Positions 9,925-18,535 of a stretch of 64,000 nt of DNA are shown piece after piece (within the stretch, counting starts at the first letter, position 1; each line of letters opens with the position of its first letter). The DNA is taken from NCBI GenBank assembly GCA_000775715.1, contig JRWQ01000020.1, forward strand, positions 45,046-109,045, written 5' to 3'. Source of the DNA: Vibrio tubiashii (GTDB taxonomy: Bacteria > Pseudomonadota > Gammaproteobacteria > Enterobacterales > Vibrionaceae). The notes under the pieces were generated by a model. The model worked only from the letters and a program-made list of their open reading frames with translations, was not told the DNA's origin and searched no databases. The position numbers and the translations under genes were made by a program.

Positions 9925-10491
9925 CTACTGCAAAGTTACGGTCACGCGACCAGTCTCTATTTCATAAACAAACTGATGTTCGCTGTTGCCTTCTCGCTGA
10001 ATATAAGTGCAAGTTGACGCTGCGTTATCAGCCTGTGCTGAATACTTAATATTTGAATCCGCCTCAGCCTCGGTTACCGTGCCCACTTTAGGGGGATTCT
10101 GGAGTAGGTTCTCCATTAAATCGACGCAAATAGCATCGGTTAAAGCAGTAGGGAATGTCGTGTCATCGGTATTGATAGCATATGGGTAACCGTCACGGAA
10201 ATCACCACCGGATTGACTTCTACTGGTTAGCCAAAATTTCACGCCATCATAGTTTACCGTGTTACGCACAATAGAACTCAGCGTTAATGACGGCCTAGCT
10301 TCTGCTTCCCACTGAGCTCGAGCAGAGAGCACACCTGTCGCGTAACCACCAGCTACACCTTCCACACTGGCTTTTTTCGCTTCGTCTGTCACATCTAGGA
10401 AGCGAGGCAGTGCCGCAACCGCAAGTAGGCCAACGACTACAATAACCACAACTAGCTCAACTAGAGAGAAACCAGACTGTTTATTTGACAT
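9925..10491 (-). CDS. mshB: MSHA prepilin MshB
   Basis: MshB is a 188-residue prepilin with leader MSNKQSG and mature start FSLVELVVVIVVVGLLAV (Glu5 present). It is the first gene of the structural half of the locus and precedes mshA. A TATAAT element lies about 31 bases upstream of the start codon, which fits the separate promoter reported in front of mshB in V. cholerae. It has features of a PilE/MshA-like subunit, including two cysteines in the C-terminal region; its exact place in the fibre is not clear from sequence. Confidence 0.92.
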   Translation of the reverse strand: MSNKQSGFSLVELVVVIVVVGLLAVAALPRFLDVTDEAKKASVEGVAGGYATGVLSARAQWEAEARPSLTLSSIVRNTVNYDGVKFWLTSRSQSGGDFRDGYPYAINTDDTTFPTALTDAICVDLMENLLQNPPKVGTVTEAEADSNIKYSAQADNAASTCTYIQREGNSEHQFVYEIETGRVTVTLQ

Positions 10492-10521
10492 AAAAATATT
10501 ACCTACCTTTGTGTACCGTGC

Positions 10522-10527
10522 ATTATA
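10522..10527 (-). promoter_or_regulatory. -10 element of the mshB (pilin operon) promoter
   Basis: A perfect TATAAT is present on the minus strand in the 78-base mshF-mshB gap. No good -35 hexamer lies 16-18 bases upstream (GTAGCG at 17), so the promoter may depend on an activator or an alternative contact. The placement agrees with the known division of the msh locus into secretory and structural operons. Confidence 0.55.
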
Positions 10528-10569
10528 CGGAGTTCATACCATTTCGCTACATTCATTTAGCCAATACAC

Positions 10570-11049
10570 TTACTGAGTCGAAAAACCATATCTTGCAATA
10601 AAGTGATTATCTATCAAGCTGATAACAATAAAACGATCTTCCGCATACTTGTACCGACACAGATACCCATCAGCCATGGTTTCGCTTGTTATCGCAACAA
10701 CTTGTTGACCTAAAACCTGATGCTGTGGATACAGAGTATCTAGCCACACCTGGCAATCAACTTGATGACTATCATTTATCGGTTTAACCCACCCCATACT
10801 AGTGTAGTTTAACCTATGCCCTTCAATTATTAATGGCGTTTTCTGTCCAGCTAATAACCATTGCTGCTTAAAGTAATTCGCCCGATCCACCACTTGCTGA
10901 GTCGCGAGCAACATCGCGGATTGATTCGCTTCTCTAACTACGCTTTGCCACACGAGTAAAAAACTCATCACCAAGCTGACAATCACAACCGCCCATATTG
11001 CCAATCGTGAGCGCTCAACATACTGACTAAGGCTAACCCTTAATAGCAT
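10570..11049 (-). CDS. mshF: MSHA biogenesis protein MshF
   Basis: MshF is a small bitopic protein of the MSHA secretion apparatus with no known enzymatic motif. I place the start at the ATG at 11049 (159 residues, MLLRVSLSQYVERSRL) rather than at 11082. That ATG overlaps the end of mshG by 17 bases and has GGGGA in a suitable position, whereas the longer start would overlap mshG by 50 bases. One membrane segment lies at about residues 18-40 of this form; the rest should be periplasmic. It is the last gene of the secretory operon. Function beyond assembly is unknown. Confidence 0.82.
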   Translation of the reverse strand: MLLRVSLSQYVERSRLAIWAVVIVSLVMSFLLVWQSVVREANQSAMLLATQQVVDRANYFKQQWLLAGQKTPLIIEGHRLNYTSMGWVKPINDSHQVDCQVWLDTLYPQHQVLGQQVVAITSETMADGYLCRYKYAEDRFIVISLIDNHFIARYGFSTQ

Positions 11050-12253
11050 CCAGCATTCCCCACATAGGTAGGAAGATACCAAGGGCTAGAATCAGTACCA
11101 TGCCTGCTACAATAACCAACAGAATCGGCTCGATTCGAGCGGTCAGAGTTTTAAGATCGTAATCCACTTCCCGATCATAAAAATCAGCCACCTCAAGCAG
11201 CAACTCATCGATACGGCCAGTCTCCTCACCGACACTGATCATTTGAATAACCAACGGGGTAAATACGCCACTATTAATTGCGGTTGCAGAGATCGTGCCT
11301 CCCGCTTCAATCGAGGACTTCATCTCAAGCAGCCGATTCTCTAAAAACTTGTTTCCTAGCGCTTCGGCAGATAAAGCTAAAGACTGATTCAATGGCACCC
11401 CTGCTTTGAGCATCAAAGCAAAGGTTCGTGAAAAACGAGACAGCTGCGCCCGATTAATTAACTCCCCAACGACGGGCATTTTTAAGCGAAACTTGTCCCA
11501 CGTTTCTCGACCGTTTGCCGTACCTAACCAAGCCCTAAAGCCAAATAGACTAGCCACTATCAGGACAACCATCATCACCCAATAGTTGACAAAAAACTCT
11601 GATGTCGCAATCAAAATACGCGTTGGTAGCGGCAGTTCAACACCAAAGCGCGAGAACATACTAGAAAACTGTGGGATAACTTTTACGTTGAGGATAAACA
11701 TCGCAATGGTAATAAAACTGATCACGAAAGTCGGGTAGCGCATCGCAGTTTTGATTCTTTTACGCGTTTCAACCTCTTGTTCATAGTAGTTAGCGAGTTG
11801 AAATAAAGCTTGGTCTAACCGACCCGTGTTTTCCCCGACGTGAATCATCGAGACAAACAGCGGACTAAACACCTTAGGGAATAGCTGCATCGAGGCAGAC
11901 AAACTGCGACCATTGGTCAACTCTTGAGTCACATCTTGCAATGCGATCTGAAGCTGTTTATTGGCACAGTTTTGACTCAATCCATTCATCGAGCGGAGCA
12001 AAGGCACTCCAGCCTTGGTTAAGCTATATAGCTGACGGCAAAAGATCACTAACACTTCTAACGGAACCGCAGGCGTCACTAAAGCCTTAACGTCAATACT
12101 TAGCCCGGCCTTGCCTGACTGCGCAGAAATCTCAATCGGGATAATCCCTTTTCCCATCAACTGCTCAGCGGCAGCTTCTCGGGTAGGTGCTTCAACTTGC
12201 CCTGACACTGCGCTGCCATCTAGGTTTCGTCCTTGGTATCGAAAGCTATTCAT
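11033..12253 (-). CDS. mshG: MSHA inner-membrane platform protein MshG (PilC/GspF family)
   Basis: MshG, 406 residues, is the polytopic inner-membrane platform that couples the MshE ATPase to pilin insertion. It has the usual duplicated T2SSF domain: the first around residues 70-195 (FCRQLYSLTKAGVPLLRSM) and the second around 272-395 (FSRTFALMLKAGVPLNQSL), with membrane helices after each and a final one ending near GIFLPMWGMLDAI. Start ATG at 12253 lies 8 bases after the mshE stop. Length matches the PilC/GspF family (about 400 residues). Confidence 0.95.
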   Translation of the reverse strand: MNSFRYQGRNLDGSAVSGQVEAPTREAAAEQLMGKGIIPIEISAQSGKAGLSIDVKALVTPAVPLEVLVIFCRQLYSLTKAGVPLLRSMNGLSQNCANKQLQIALQDVTQELTNGRSLSASMQLFPKVFSPLFVSMIHVGENTGRLDQALFQLANYYEQEVETRKRIKTAMRYPTFVISFITIAMFILNVKVIPQFSSMFSRFGVELPLPTRILIATSEFFVNYWVMMVVLIVASLFGFRAWLGTANGRETWDKFRLKMPVVGELINRAQLSRFSRTFALMLKAGVPLNQSLALSAEALGNKFLENRLLEMKSSIEAGGTISATAINSGVFTPLVIQMISVGEETGRIDELLLEVADFYDREVDYDLKTLTARIEPILLVIVAGMVLILALGIFLPMWGMLDAIKG

Positions 12254-12261
12254 TCTCTACC

Positions 12262-13986
12262 TTAGATATATATCGCTTGAATGTGGCCAGATGAATCCCC
12301 TTCACCTAAGCTCATCACTTCGCTTAAGCTCACCGTGCCTTGCAAAGCCAGTTCCATTGCCGACGCGAGTAAAGGTTTGTAATTTGGAGATTGGCGCGCG
12401 ACTTTTGAAAAGCCGACCGCGTCATTGGCCCGAAGCATATCCATCATGTCTTGCTCTAACTCAAGCATCTCAAACACACCAATACGACCACGATAACCCG
12501 TTAGGTTACAGTTTTGGCAGCCGCGGCCTTTAACAAAAGTCGCCTCGACTTGATTCGGGAAGCGCTGTGCGAGCCACTGTACGCGAGCATCATCAAGTTG
12601 CTCTTCCGTCTTACAATCAGGGCAAACCTTACGCACCAATCGCTGTGCCACTACCGCACGCACCGCACTGGCAACCAAATAGCCCGGCGCTCCCATATCC
12701 ATCATTCGCAGCGCACTATCAATCGCATCGTTGGTATGCAAGGTGCTCAATACAAGGTGACCAGTTAGAGCGGCTCGCAATCCAATTTCTACCGTTTCTT
12801 GGTCGCGCATCTCACCTACGAGGATAATATCTGGATCCTGACGGAGAAACGTTCGAAGCACAGTAGAGAAATCGAGGTCGATCTTAGGGTTTACCTGCAC
12901 TTGGTTAACGCGTGGTAGACGGTACTCAACAGGATCTTCCGCTGTGATGATCTTCTTACCCGGCTCATTAAGCTCACTTAACGCACCATACAGGGTAGTG
13001 GTTTTACCCGAACCTGTAGGCCCAGTGACTAAGATCATACCATGGGGTCGGCGTAACTGGCGTCTTAACTTATCTAACAGGTAAGGGGGAATCCCCGACT
13101 CTTCGAGCTTGCGCACACCGGCTGATTGATTAAGCAGACGCATCACCACCGACTCACCATATTGAACTGGCATGGTCGACATACGAATATCCACCGACTG
13201 GCCTTTAGAGCGGATGTTAAAGCGCCCATCTTGTGGCAGACGCTTTTCGGAGATATCTAAGTTGGCCATCAACTTGAGCCTAAGAACCAACGCAGAAGCG
13301 ATATTCACTTCGTTCAGCAGTGTCTCATGGAGTACACCATCAATACGCTGACGCAAGCGGAGCACATCAGAATCAGGCTCGATATGGATATCAGAGGCCC
13401 CGACCTGAATCGCATCTTCAAACATAGAATTGATCAGCTTAACAACGGTAACTTCTTCGCTATCATCCCCTTCAATACTATAATCAAACGCTTCGGTAAC
13501 CTGATGTTCGGCCTGTAGCTGTTCAGCAAATGAGGCAATCTCTTTAGTGCGTCGATAATAGCGATCAAAACCATCAACTAACTGCTTTTCTGGCGCAATA
13601 ACGAACTCAATACTGTACTGAGCCAATTGCCCTAATAGCGCCTCCTGAGCAAACAGATCCGCCGGATCACTCATTGCAACACGTAGGGTATCCATCTGAC
13701 GACCAATGACCAAAGCGCGCAAACGTCTCGCATGTACTTCGGGCAGTAACTGAACGGCCTCGATGTCCACCTCGGCACGGCTCAAATCAATTAACGGTAT
13801 AGACAGTTGCTGTGATAGGAACGACAGCATTTGATGCTCGGTCAGTGCGCCAAGGTCAATTAAGGTTGCACCCAGCTTTCGCCCAGTCGTTTTTTGCGCT
13901 GCGAGAGCTTGTTCGACTTGCTGTTCGGTAATAATGCCTTCTTCAACTAGAAGGTCGCCGAGGCGTTTTCTTAACTTAATTTTCAC
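12262..13986 (-). CDS. mshE: MSHA pilus extension ATPase MshE, c-di-GMP-binding
   Basis: MshE is the cytoplasmic GspE/PilB-type ATPase that powers pilus extension. I choose the GTG at 13986 (574 residues, MKIKLRKRLGDLLVEEG): it lies after GAGGA at 8 bases and overlaps mshN by 11 bases, whereas the ATG at 14010 would overlap by 35. The N-terminal MshEN domain carries the RLGDLL and KLGATL repeats that bind cyclic di-GMP in MshE. The Walker A motif GPTGSGKTTT is at about 322, the Asp box and Walker B (DPDIILVGEMRD) near 385, and a Cys4 zinc site (CPDCKTEE, GCQNCNLTG) in the C-terminal domain. This links pilus activity directly to c-di-GMP. Confidence 0.95.
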   Translation of the reverse strand: MKIKLRKRLGDLLVEEGIITEQQVEQALAAQKTTGRKLGATLIDLGALTEHQMLSFLSQQLSIPLIDLSRAEVDIEAVQLLPEVHARRLRALVIGRQMDTLRVAMSDPADLFAQEALLGQLAQYSIEFVIAPEKQLVDGFDRYYRRTKEIASFAEQLQAEHQVTEAFDYSIEGDDSEEVTVVKLINSMFEDAIQVGASDIHIEPDSDVLRLRQRIDGVLHETLLNEVNIASALVLRLKLMANLDISEKRLPQDGRFNIRSKGQSVDIRMSTMPVQYGESVVMRLLNQSAGVRKLEESGIPPYLLDKLRRQLRRPHGMILVTGPTGSGKTTTLYGALSELNEPGKKIITAEDPVEYRLPRVNQVQVNPKIDLDFSTVLRTFLRQDPDIILVGEMRDQETVEIGLRAALTGHLVLSTLHTNDAIDSALRMMDMGAPGYLVASAVRAVVAQRLVRKVCPDCKTEEQLDDARVQWLAQRFPNQVEATFVKGRGCQNCNLTGYRGRIGVFEMLELEQDMMDMLRANDAVGFSKVARQSPNYKPLLASAMELALQGTVSLSEVMSLGEGDSSGHIQAIYI

Positions 13987-15040
13987 TCGGCTGTTCCTCA
14001 AGATTTTCAATCAATGCAAGTCGATCGCGAATAAATTGCTGAGATTGGCTCGAAAGACCAAGTTGAGATAGCGCTTGCGTGTAAGAACCTTTGGCTTCTG
14101 CCAGTTGAAATGCTCGCTCTTGCTGGATCCCCAGCCCCATCCACCAGCGAGCACTATCTGGTTCCAGCTTTACAAGCTGGAGGTAGCTTTGTAAAGCGAG
14201 TTCGTCTTGCTTCTCTTTCTGCGCTAATGCGGCACGCAATGATAGATACTCAATCGAGGCGGACTCTGGCAAGGTGCTCAATACCGTCAGTGCGACTGTG
14301 TTTTGTTGCTCCTTCATAAGCATTTTCGCCAGCGAAAGGCGCAGTGTGGAGTCTGATTTATCTAAGCTAATGCCCTTTTGCAGCAGGTCTGCCGCTTTGC
14401 GTACCTCACCCTTTCCGTAGTAGAGCGCCGCCAAACGTTTTCTGACCTTCTTGTTATTCGGTGTGTAACGCAAAGACTCAGAGTAGTCACTGATTGCATC
14501 AGCCAGGTTATTGTTATCAAGCGCTTTTTTTGCTCTTATTTGAGCTTTTTGAGATAACTGTTCAGGAGTAAGCTCAACTTGCTCAATACGCACCTCCCCT
14601 AGCTGGGCTTTCTTGATAGGAGCTGGCTCGGCTGGAGCTTTAGTTTCATTACGAGCAAGCGCCACTGTTTGAGCAACCACTTTTGGTTTTACTTTGGTGG
14701 TCATTGGCTTAGCTAACTTAGGCGCCGGTTCAATATCTTGCTCAGAGACTGACTGATAAATCGGTTGTTCAACCACTGCGACTTTTGTCGTTGGCGATTC
14801 AACGCTCAACTGGGATGAAGGCGTTTGTGAGTCAATAACTGTCATTTGAGAGACGGGTTGTGAAGGTGCTTGCTGAGAAAGCGCCCAGCCGCCAACTGCT
14901 AAGCTCAGAGTGAAGCTACCAACCACCCAAGGCAGTACTTTCCATTGCTTAACTGGCTTAACTTCAGCTTTGCTAATCGTCCCCATTTGGGTTGATTTAT
15001 CGCTAGCTAATTTTGAAAGCGCACTATTAATCGCACTCAT
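13976..15040 (-). CDS. mshN: MSHA biogenesis TPR protein MshN
   Basis: MshN has 354 residues: a short cytoplasmic tail, one membrane segment (about 33-55, WVVGSFTLSLAVGGWALS), a low-complexity Pro/Lys/Gln linker (about 60-150) and a C-terminal array of tetratricopeptide repeats (about 170-340, for example PDSARWWMGLGIQQERAF). The topology suggests periplasmic TPRs that interact with MshL or peptidoglycan, like PilF/TsaP-type helpers. It starts 3 bases after mshM and overlaps the mshE start. The exact role is not established. Confidence 0.9.
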   Translation of the reverse strand: MSAINSALSKLASDKSTQMGTISKAEVKPVKQWKVLPWVVGSFTLSLAVGGWALSQQAPSQPVSQMTVIDSQTPSSQLSVESPTTKVAVVEQPIYQSVSEQDIEPAPKLAKPMTTKVKPKVVAQTVALARNETKAPAEPAPIKKAQLGEVRIEQVELTPEQLSQKAQIRAKKALDNNNLADAISDYSESLRYTPNNKKVRKRLAALYYGKGEVRKAADLLQKGISLDKSDSTLRLSLAKMLMKEQQNTVALTVLSTLPESASIEYLSLRAALAQKEKQDELALQSYLQLVKLEPDSARWWMGLGIQQERAFQLAEAKGSYTQALSQLGLSSQSQQFIRDRLALIENLEEQPSEN

Positions 15041-15043
15041 GAA

Positions 15044-15883
15044 TTAACTCCACCCCCATAGCAGTGGGGTTTTGAATTTTGGTTTGCAACTGTCGTAAGT
15101 ATCATGAATCGCCGCAAACAACTGTGAATTCGTCACTTGAGCTGATGCCTGGCTCATGGCTAACAATAGCGCTTTATGACATATTTGATTGATCAATCGC
15201 GGATAGCCGCGACTTGCTCGCCAAATCGCTTTTTTATGGTTTAGCGCCAAAATACTCGCTTTACCGCCCGCTTTAGTTAATCGGTTATCGATATAAGCGA
15301 CACACTCATCCAGCGTTAGGCCTCGTAACGTAGCATTAAACGTAATACGTTGACGAAACTGCCGCAAACGATGACTGGCTAAGCGTTCGTCAAGTTCTGG
15401 CTGACCAAGCAAGATAATCTGTAATAGCTTCTCTTGTTCAGTTTCTAAGTTGCCAAACAGCCTAAGGACTTCAAGCGCATCATCATCCAGAGCTTGAGCC
15501 TCATCGACCAGTACCACGACACGCTTACCCTGCAGTTTCAACTCAATTAGTCGCTTTTGAATCTCATCAACAATCCTAGTTTCATTGTCGACGCCTAAAC
15601 CCAACTCACTCGCTACTGCCATACGCAACTGGCCACCACTTAGAGCCGGGTTGGGTAAAAAAACCAACTGGACATTGGGCTCAAATTGCTTCACTAACAC
15701 TCGGCAAATCATGGTTTTCCCCGTACCGACTTCACCCGTGACCTTGATTACCCCTTCGCCCATTTCAAGCGCTGTATTGACCATATGAATCGCTTCATAA
15801 TGAGGCGTCAACCCCAGAAACATCTCAGTATCTGGGGTGAGGTGAAATGGCAAGCTATCAAAGCCAAAGTGCTCTAGGTACAT
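15044..15883 (-). CDS. mshM: MSHA biogenesis AAA ATPase MshM (ExeA-like)
   Basis: MshM is a 279-residue P-loop ATPase of the ExeA/GspA AAA_22 family. Walker A GEVGTGKT is at residues 50-57 and Walker B VVVLVDEAQ at 122-130, followed by a sensor-like arginine region (QFRQRITFNATL). Unlike ExeA it has no membrane segment or peptidoglycan-binding domain, so it should act in the cytoplasm, perhaps with MshN to place the MshL secretin. It sits between mshL (5-base gap) and mshN (3-base gap) in one transcription unit. Confidence 0.93.
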   Translation of the reverse strand: MYLEHFGFDSLPFHLTPDTEMFLGLTPHYEAIHMVNTALEMGEGVIKVTGEVGTGKTMICRVLVKQFEPNVQLVFLPNPALSGGQLRMAVASELGLGVDNETRIVDEIQKRLIELKLQGKRVVVLVDEAQALDDDALEVLRLFGNLETEQEKLLQIILLGQPELDERLASHRLRQFRQRITFNATLRGLTLDECVAYIDNRLTKAGGKASILALNHKKAIWRASRGYPRLINQICHKALLLAMSQASAQVTNSQLFAAIHDTYDSCKPKFKTPLLWGWS

Positions 15884-15888
15884 AACGG

Positions 15889-17562
15889 TTATTGCTCGTC
15901 AGGGAACCACTCTTGTAATAGGTCACGTGAGCGCTCTAGCTCTTTTTGCCAAGTATTTACGCCAACCACCGAAGGCTTAAGCAGAATCACCAACTCAGTT
16001 TTTTGGGTTAGCTTAGTGGTATTGCGGAACAAGTGGCCTAGCGCAGGCACGTCACCTAAGAAGGGCACTTTCGACACTTGATCAAAAGTACTCGACTTCA
16101 TTAAGCCTCCAATCACAACCACATCACCATCTTGAGCGCGAATAACGGAATCTGATTCACGAATCGAACTGGTTGCCAACGGCAGAGTTAGATTATTGGA
16201 ACCAAAGCTGATCTCTTTGCGTTCCTCTTTCACTTCAATAACCGATGGATGTACATGCAACAGCACATTTCCTTGGTCATCGATTTGAGGTGTTACATCA
16301 AGTGAGATACCTGAGAAAAATGGCGTTAGCTCAACATCCGTCGAAGTGTTACTTGATGAGCTATTTGTATCAGTATTAGAAGAAAAGTCCGTCACATAGT
16401 AGCTGTCTGTACCCACTTTGATGACTGCTTTCTGGTTATTCGATGCAGTAACACGAGGGCTAGAGAGGACATTTAGATCGCCCTGAGTAGCCATAAAGCT
16501 CAATACCGCTTCAAAGCTACCACTGGAGATCACTAAGTTTGATTGACCACCGAGTAAATTGCCAATAGTGTCCAGACCAGGAAGTACAGCAGGCACAATC
16601 GCCCCTGTGACGTCTTTGACAATTGAGCCCTGACCAAGCGAGTAGTTGGTTCCATTCGAGCTAAACGCTTTTGACCAGTTAATGCCCTGCTGATATCCAT
16701 CACTCAAGGTCACTTCAAGGATCTTCGCTTCAAGAATAACCTGCCGATGCATACGCTGCTGAGAAACACCTAAAAAGTCGCGTACTTCTCTAATTTCATC
16801 AGGAAAAGCCCTCACTGTGATAACGCTCGCCTGAGGGGTTACCACGACGCTCTGACCATCGCCCGAACCAATCAGTTGCGCCACTGCAGTCTCTAGCTGT
16901 GGCCAAAAGTCACTTTCGTTAGTGGTCTCAATCTCAGTACCGCCTTTAACATTATTGCTGCTACTGTTACTCGAGTTAGAATTTGACGATGTTGATGAGT
17001 TCGACGAACTAGAGCTTGATGAGTTATTGTCAGTATTAGTAATGGTTCCCGTCGAGATAGAGGTAAGTGAGCGGCCTGTGCGCTTAAACTGCAAATAGTC
17101 AACGGGAATCGTCACTGTACGCAGGCCCGCAGGGTAAACCTGAATAACATTTCCGACCTTATTAATATCGTAGCCATACATGTCCTGTACAACCGCTAAC
17201 ACTTCATCCAAGGACACTTCATTGAGGTTAACGGTAATACTCCCACTCACGTTAGGATGAATCGCAGCACTATATTGAGTACCTTTGACTAAGCTAGCAA
17301 AAAACGCTTTAGCATCAACACTATTGGCTTTGATTCTAAAGCGTTTGATCGCCTTAGACGCAACCATGCTATCGCCACTCAGTTCCGGCATAAGATCAGC
17401 TTCTACTGAAGCAGGGAGCGTTTCTAGAGCACGGCTATTGTTTTCATTGATCGCCTGATTCAGCGCACCTTTAGCCTCTACAGGATCTCTATGTCCCATA
17501 GTACAACCAGCTAGTAAGCTGGTAATCGTGATTGCTATTGCGATTTTACGCATAAGTTTCAA
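15889..17562 (-). CDS. mshL: MSHA outer-membrane secretin MshL
   Basis: MshL, 557 residues, forms the outer-membrane secretin pore through which the pilus passes. It is a lipoprotein (LLAGC, cysteine at 20). N-terminal STN/N0-like and N1 domains cover about 75-160, then a Thr/Ser/Asn linker at about 174-204 contains almost only Ser and Asn. The secretin domain (about 260-545) carries the conserved VPFLGDVPALGHLF motif near the C-terminus. The Ser/Asn run is encoded by repeated trinucleotide-like DNA (about 16950-17040) and may vary in length between strains. mshK lies 6 bases upstream. Confidence 0.95.
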   Translation of the reverse strand: MKLMRKIAIAITITSLLAGCTMGHRDPVEAKGALNQAINENNSRALETLPASVEADLMPELSGDSMVASKAIKRFRIKANSVDAKAFFASLVKGTQYSAAIHPNVSGSITVNLNEVSLDEVLAVVQDMYGYDINKVGNVIQVYPAGLRTVTIPVDYLQFKRTGRSLTSISTGTITNTDNNSSSSSSSNSSTSSNSNSSNSSSNNVKGGTEIETTNESDFWPQLETAVAQLIGSGDGQSVVVTPQASVITVRAFPDEIREVRDFLGVSQQRMHRQVILEAKILEVTLSDGYQQGINWSKAFSSNGTNYSLGQGSIVKDVTGAIVPAVLPGLDTIGNLLGGQSNLVISSGSFEAVLSFMATQGDLNVLSSPRVTASNNQKAVIKVGTDSYYVTDFSSNTDTNSSSSNTSTDVELTPFFSGISLDVTPQIDDQGNVLLHVHPSVIEVKEERKEISFGSNNLTLPLATSSIRESDSVIRAQDGDVVVIGGLMKSSTFDQVSKVPFLGDVPALGHLFRNTTKLTQKTELVILLKPSVVGVNTWQKELERSRDLLQEWFPDEQ

Positions 17563-17568
17563 CTGACC

Positions 17569-17895
17569 TTACTGTTTCACATCCAGAGAGAAAAGATTGA
17601 GTTGCCATTGCTTGCCACCTGTTTCTAGAGTGACAACCTCTGGCTTAATTTGACTAACTTTGTAACCACTGACGACTTCACCTACAAGCACTACGTGGCC
17701 ATTAACAATCGCACGGCATCCATCAACATCTTCACAAACAATGCTCTGTAACTTCGGTACTGGCTTACGCTTTACCACAGTGGTTTTGTTTAGCGGCGAT
17801 GTCTGCCAACCTAATGGCGCCGTTGGGTCTTGTGCTGCCAACGAATTAAGTGATAGCAGTGATAAAACGAATGCCAAGCTAATCCTAACCACCAA
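17569..17895 (-). CDS. mshK: MSHA biogenesis protein MshK
   Basis: MshK is a 108-residue periplasmic protein with a signal peptide (about 1-20, ending SLAA) and a PilP/GspC-like motif: DPTAPLGW after cleavage, then a small beta domain with CEDVDGCRAIVNGHVVLVGE. By analogy with PilP it should connect the inner-membrane MshI-MshJ complex to the MshL secretin. Its start overlaps the mshJ 3' end by 11 bases. The family is short and divergent, so the call depends partly on position. Confidence 0.88.
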   Translation of the reverse strand: MVVRISLAFVLSLLSLNSLAAQDPTAPLGWQTSPLNKTTVVKRKPVPKLQSIVCEDVDGCRAIVNGHVVLVGEVVSGYKVSQIKPEVVTLETGGKQWQLNLFSLDVKQ

Positions 17896-18535
17896 TAAAC
17901 TCCTGCCTAGATCCTAAGGTATAGACTTCAAGTACCAAACGTGCACTTGGGTACTCCTCAACAGAGTAGTGAAAGCTTCTCCAGTAATATTTGACAGGCA
18001 AATTTTCCAACGTCTCTAAATAATTAACGATAGCAAAGTACTGCCCGGTTAACTCCAAACGTACAGGATGAATGTAGTAACCCGTTGAGCTGGATTGAGC
18101 TTCATTTGTCACTATCGGCTCTGCTGGCATTGACGCCAGTGACACTAGGTGCAAGCCTTTTGATTCAGCCAACACTTGCTCTAATAGTTGCGCCATCTGG
18201 CTAGGAGCAATGAGGTTCTCGACAATCGCTGCAAGTTGAGTAGAAAGCTCTTGGCTCTCAGCCATCAGTTGCTTGTACTCTTGGTTTAGCTCCTGATCCG
18301 GATCTTTGCGCAATTTAGCGGTCATCAATAAAATATCCGCTTCAAGGCGTTGCGCGTTAAGTTTACTCGCCGCAATTCGTTGAGTTGTGGCCTTGTTCTG
18401 CTCAAGGGTTGGTTCCACTAGGAAGGTAAATAGGCCAAGTGCAATGGCGACAAAACCACATAAAGTGATTAGCCACTTCTCTCTCGCGCTCAGTTGGACA
18501 AATTTGTCACACCACTGTTGCCAGTACTGCTCCAT
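17885..18535 (-). CDS. mshJ: MSHA biogenesis protein MshJ (PilO-like)
   Basis: MshJ, 216 residues, has one membrane segment (about 21-40, LITLCGFVAIALGLFTFLV), a coiled coil (about 45-100) and a C-terminal ferredoxin-like domain (about 110-205), the layout of PilO/GspM proteins. With MshI it should form the PilN-PilO-like inner-membrane alignment complex. The start and the mshI stop share bases (TAATG), which implies coupled translation. Confidence 0.9.
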   Translation of the reverse strand: MEQYWQQWCDKFVQLSAREKWLITLCGFVAIALGLFTFLVEPTLEQNKATTQRIAASKLNAQRLEADILLMTAKLRKDPDQELNQEYKQLMAESQELSTQLAAIVENLIAPSQMAQLLEQVLAESKGLHLVSLASMPAEPIVTNEAQSSSTGYYIHPVRLELTGQYFAIVNYLETLENLPVKYYWRSFHYSVEEYPSARLVLEVYTLGSRQEFIGG

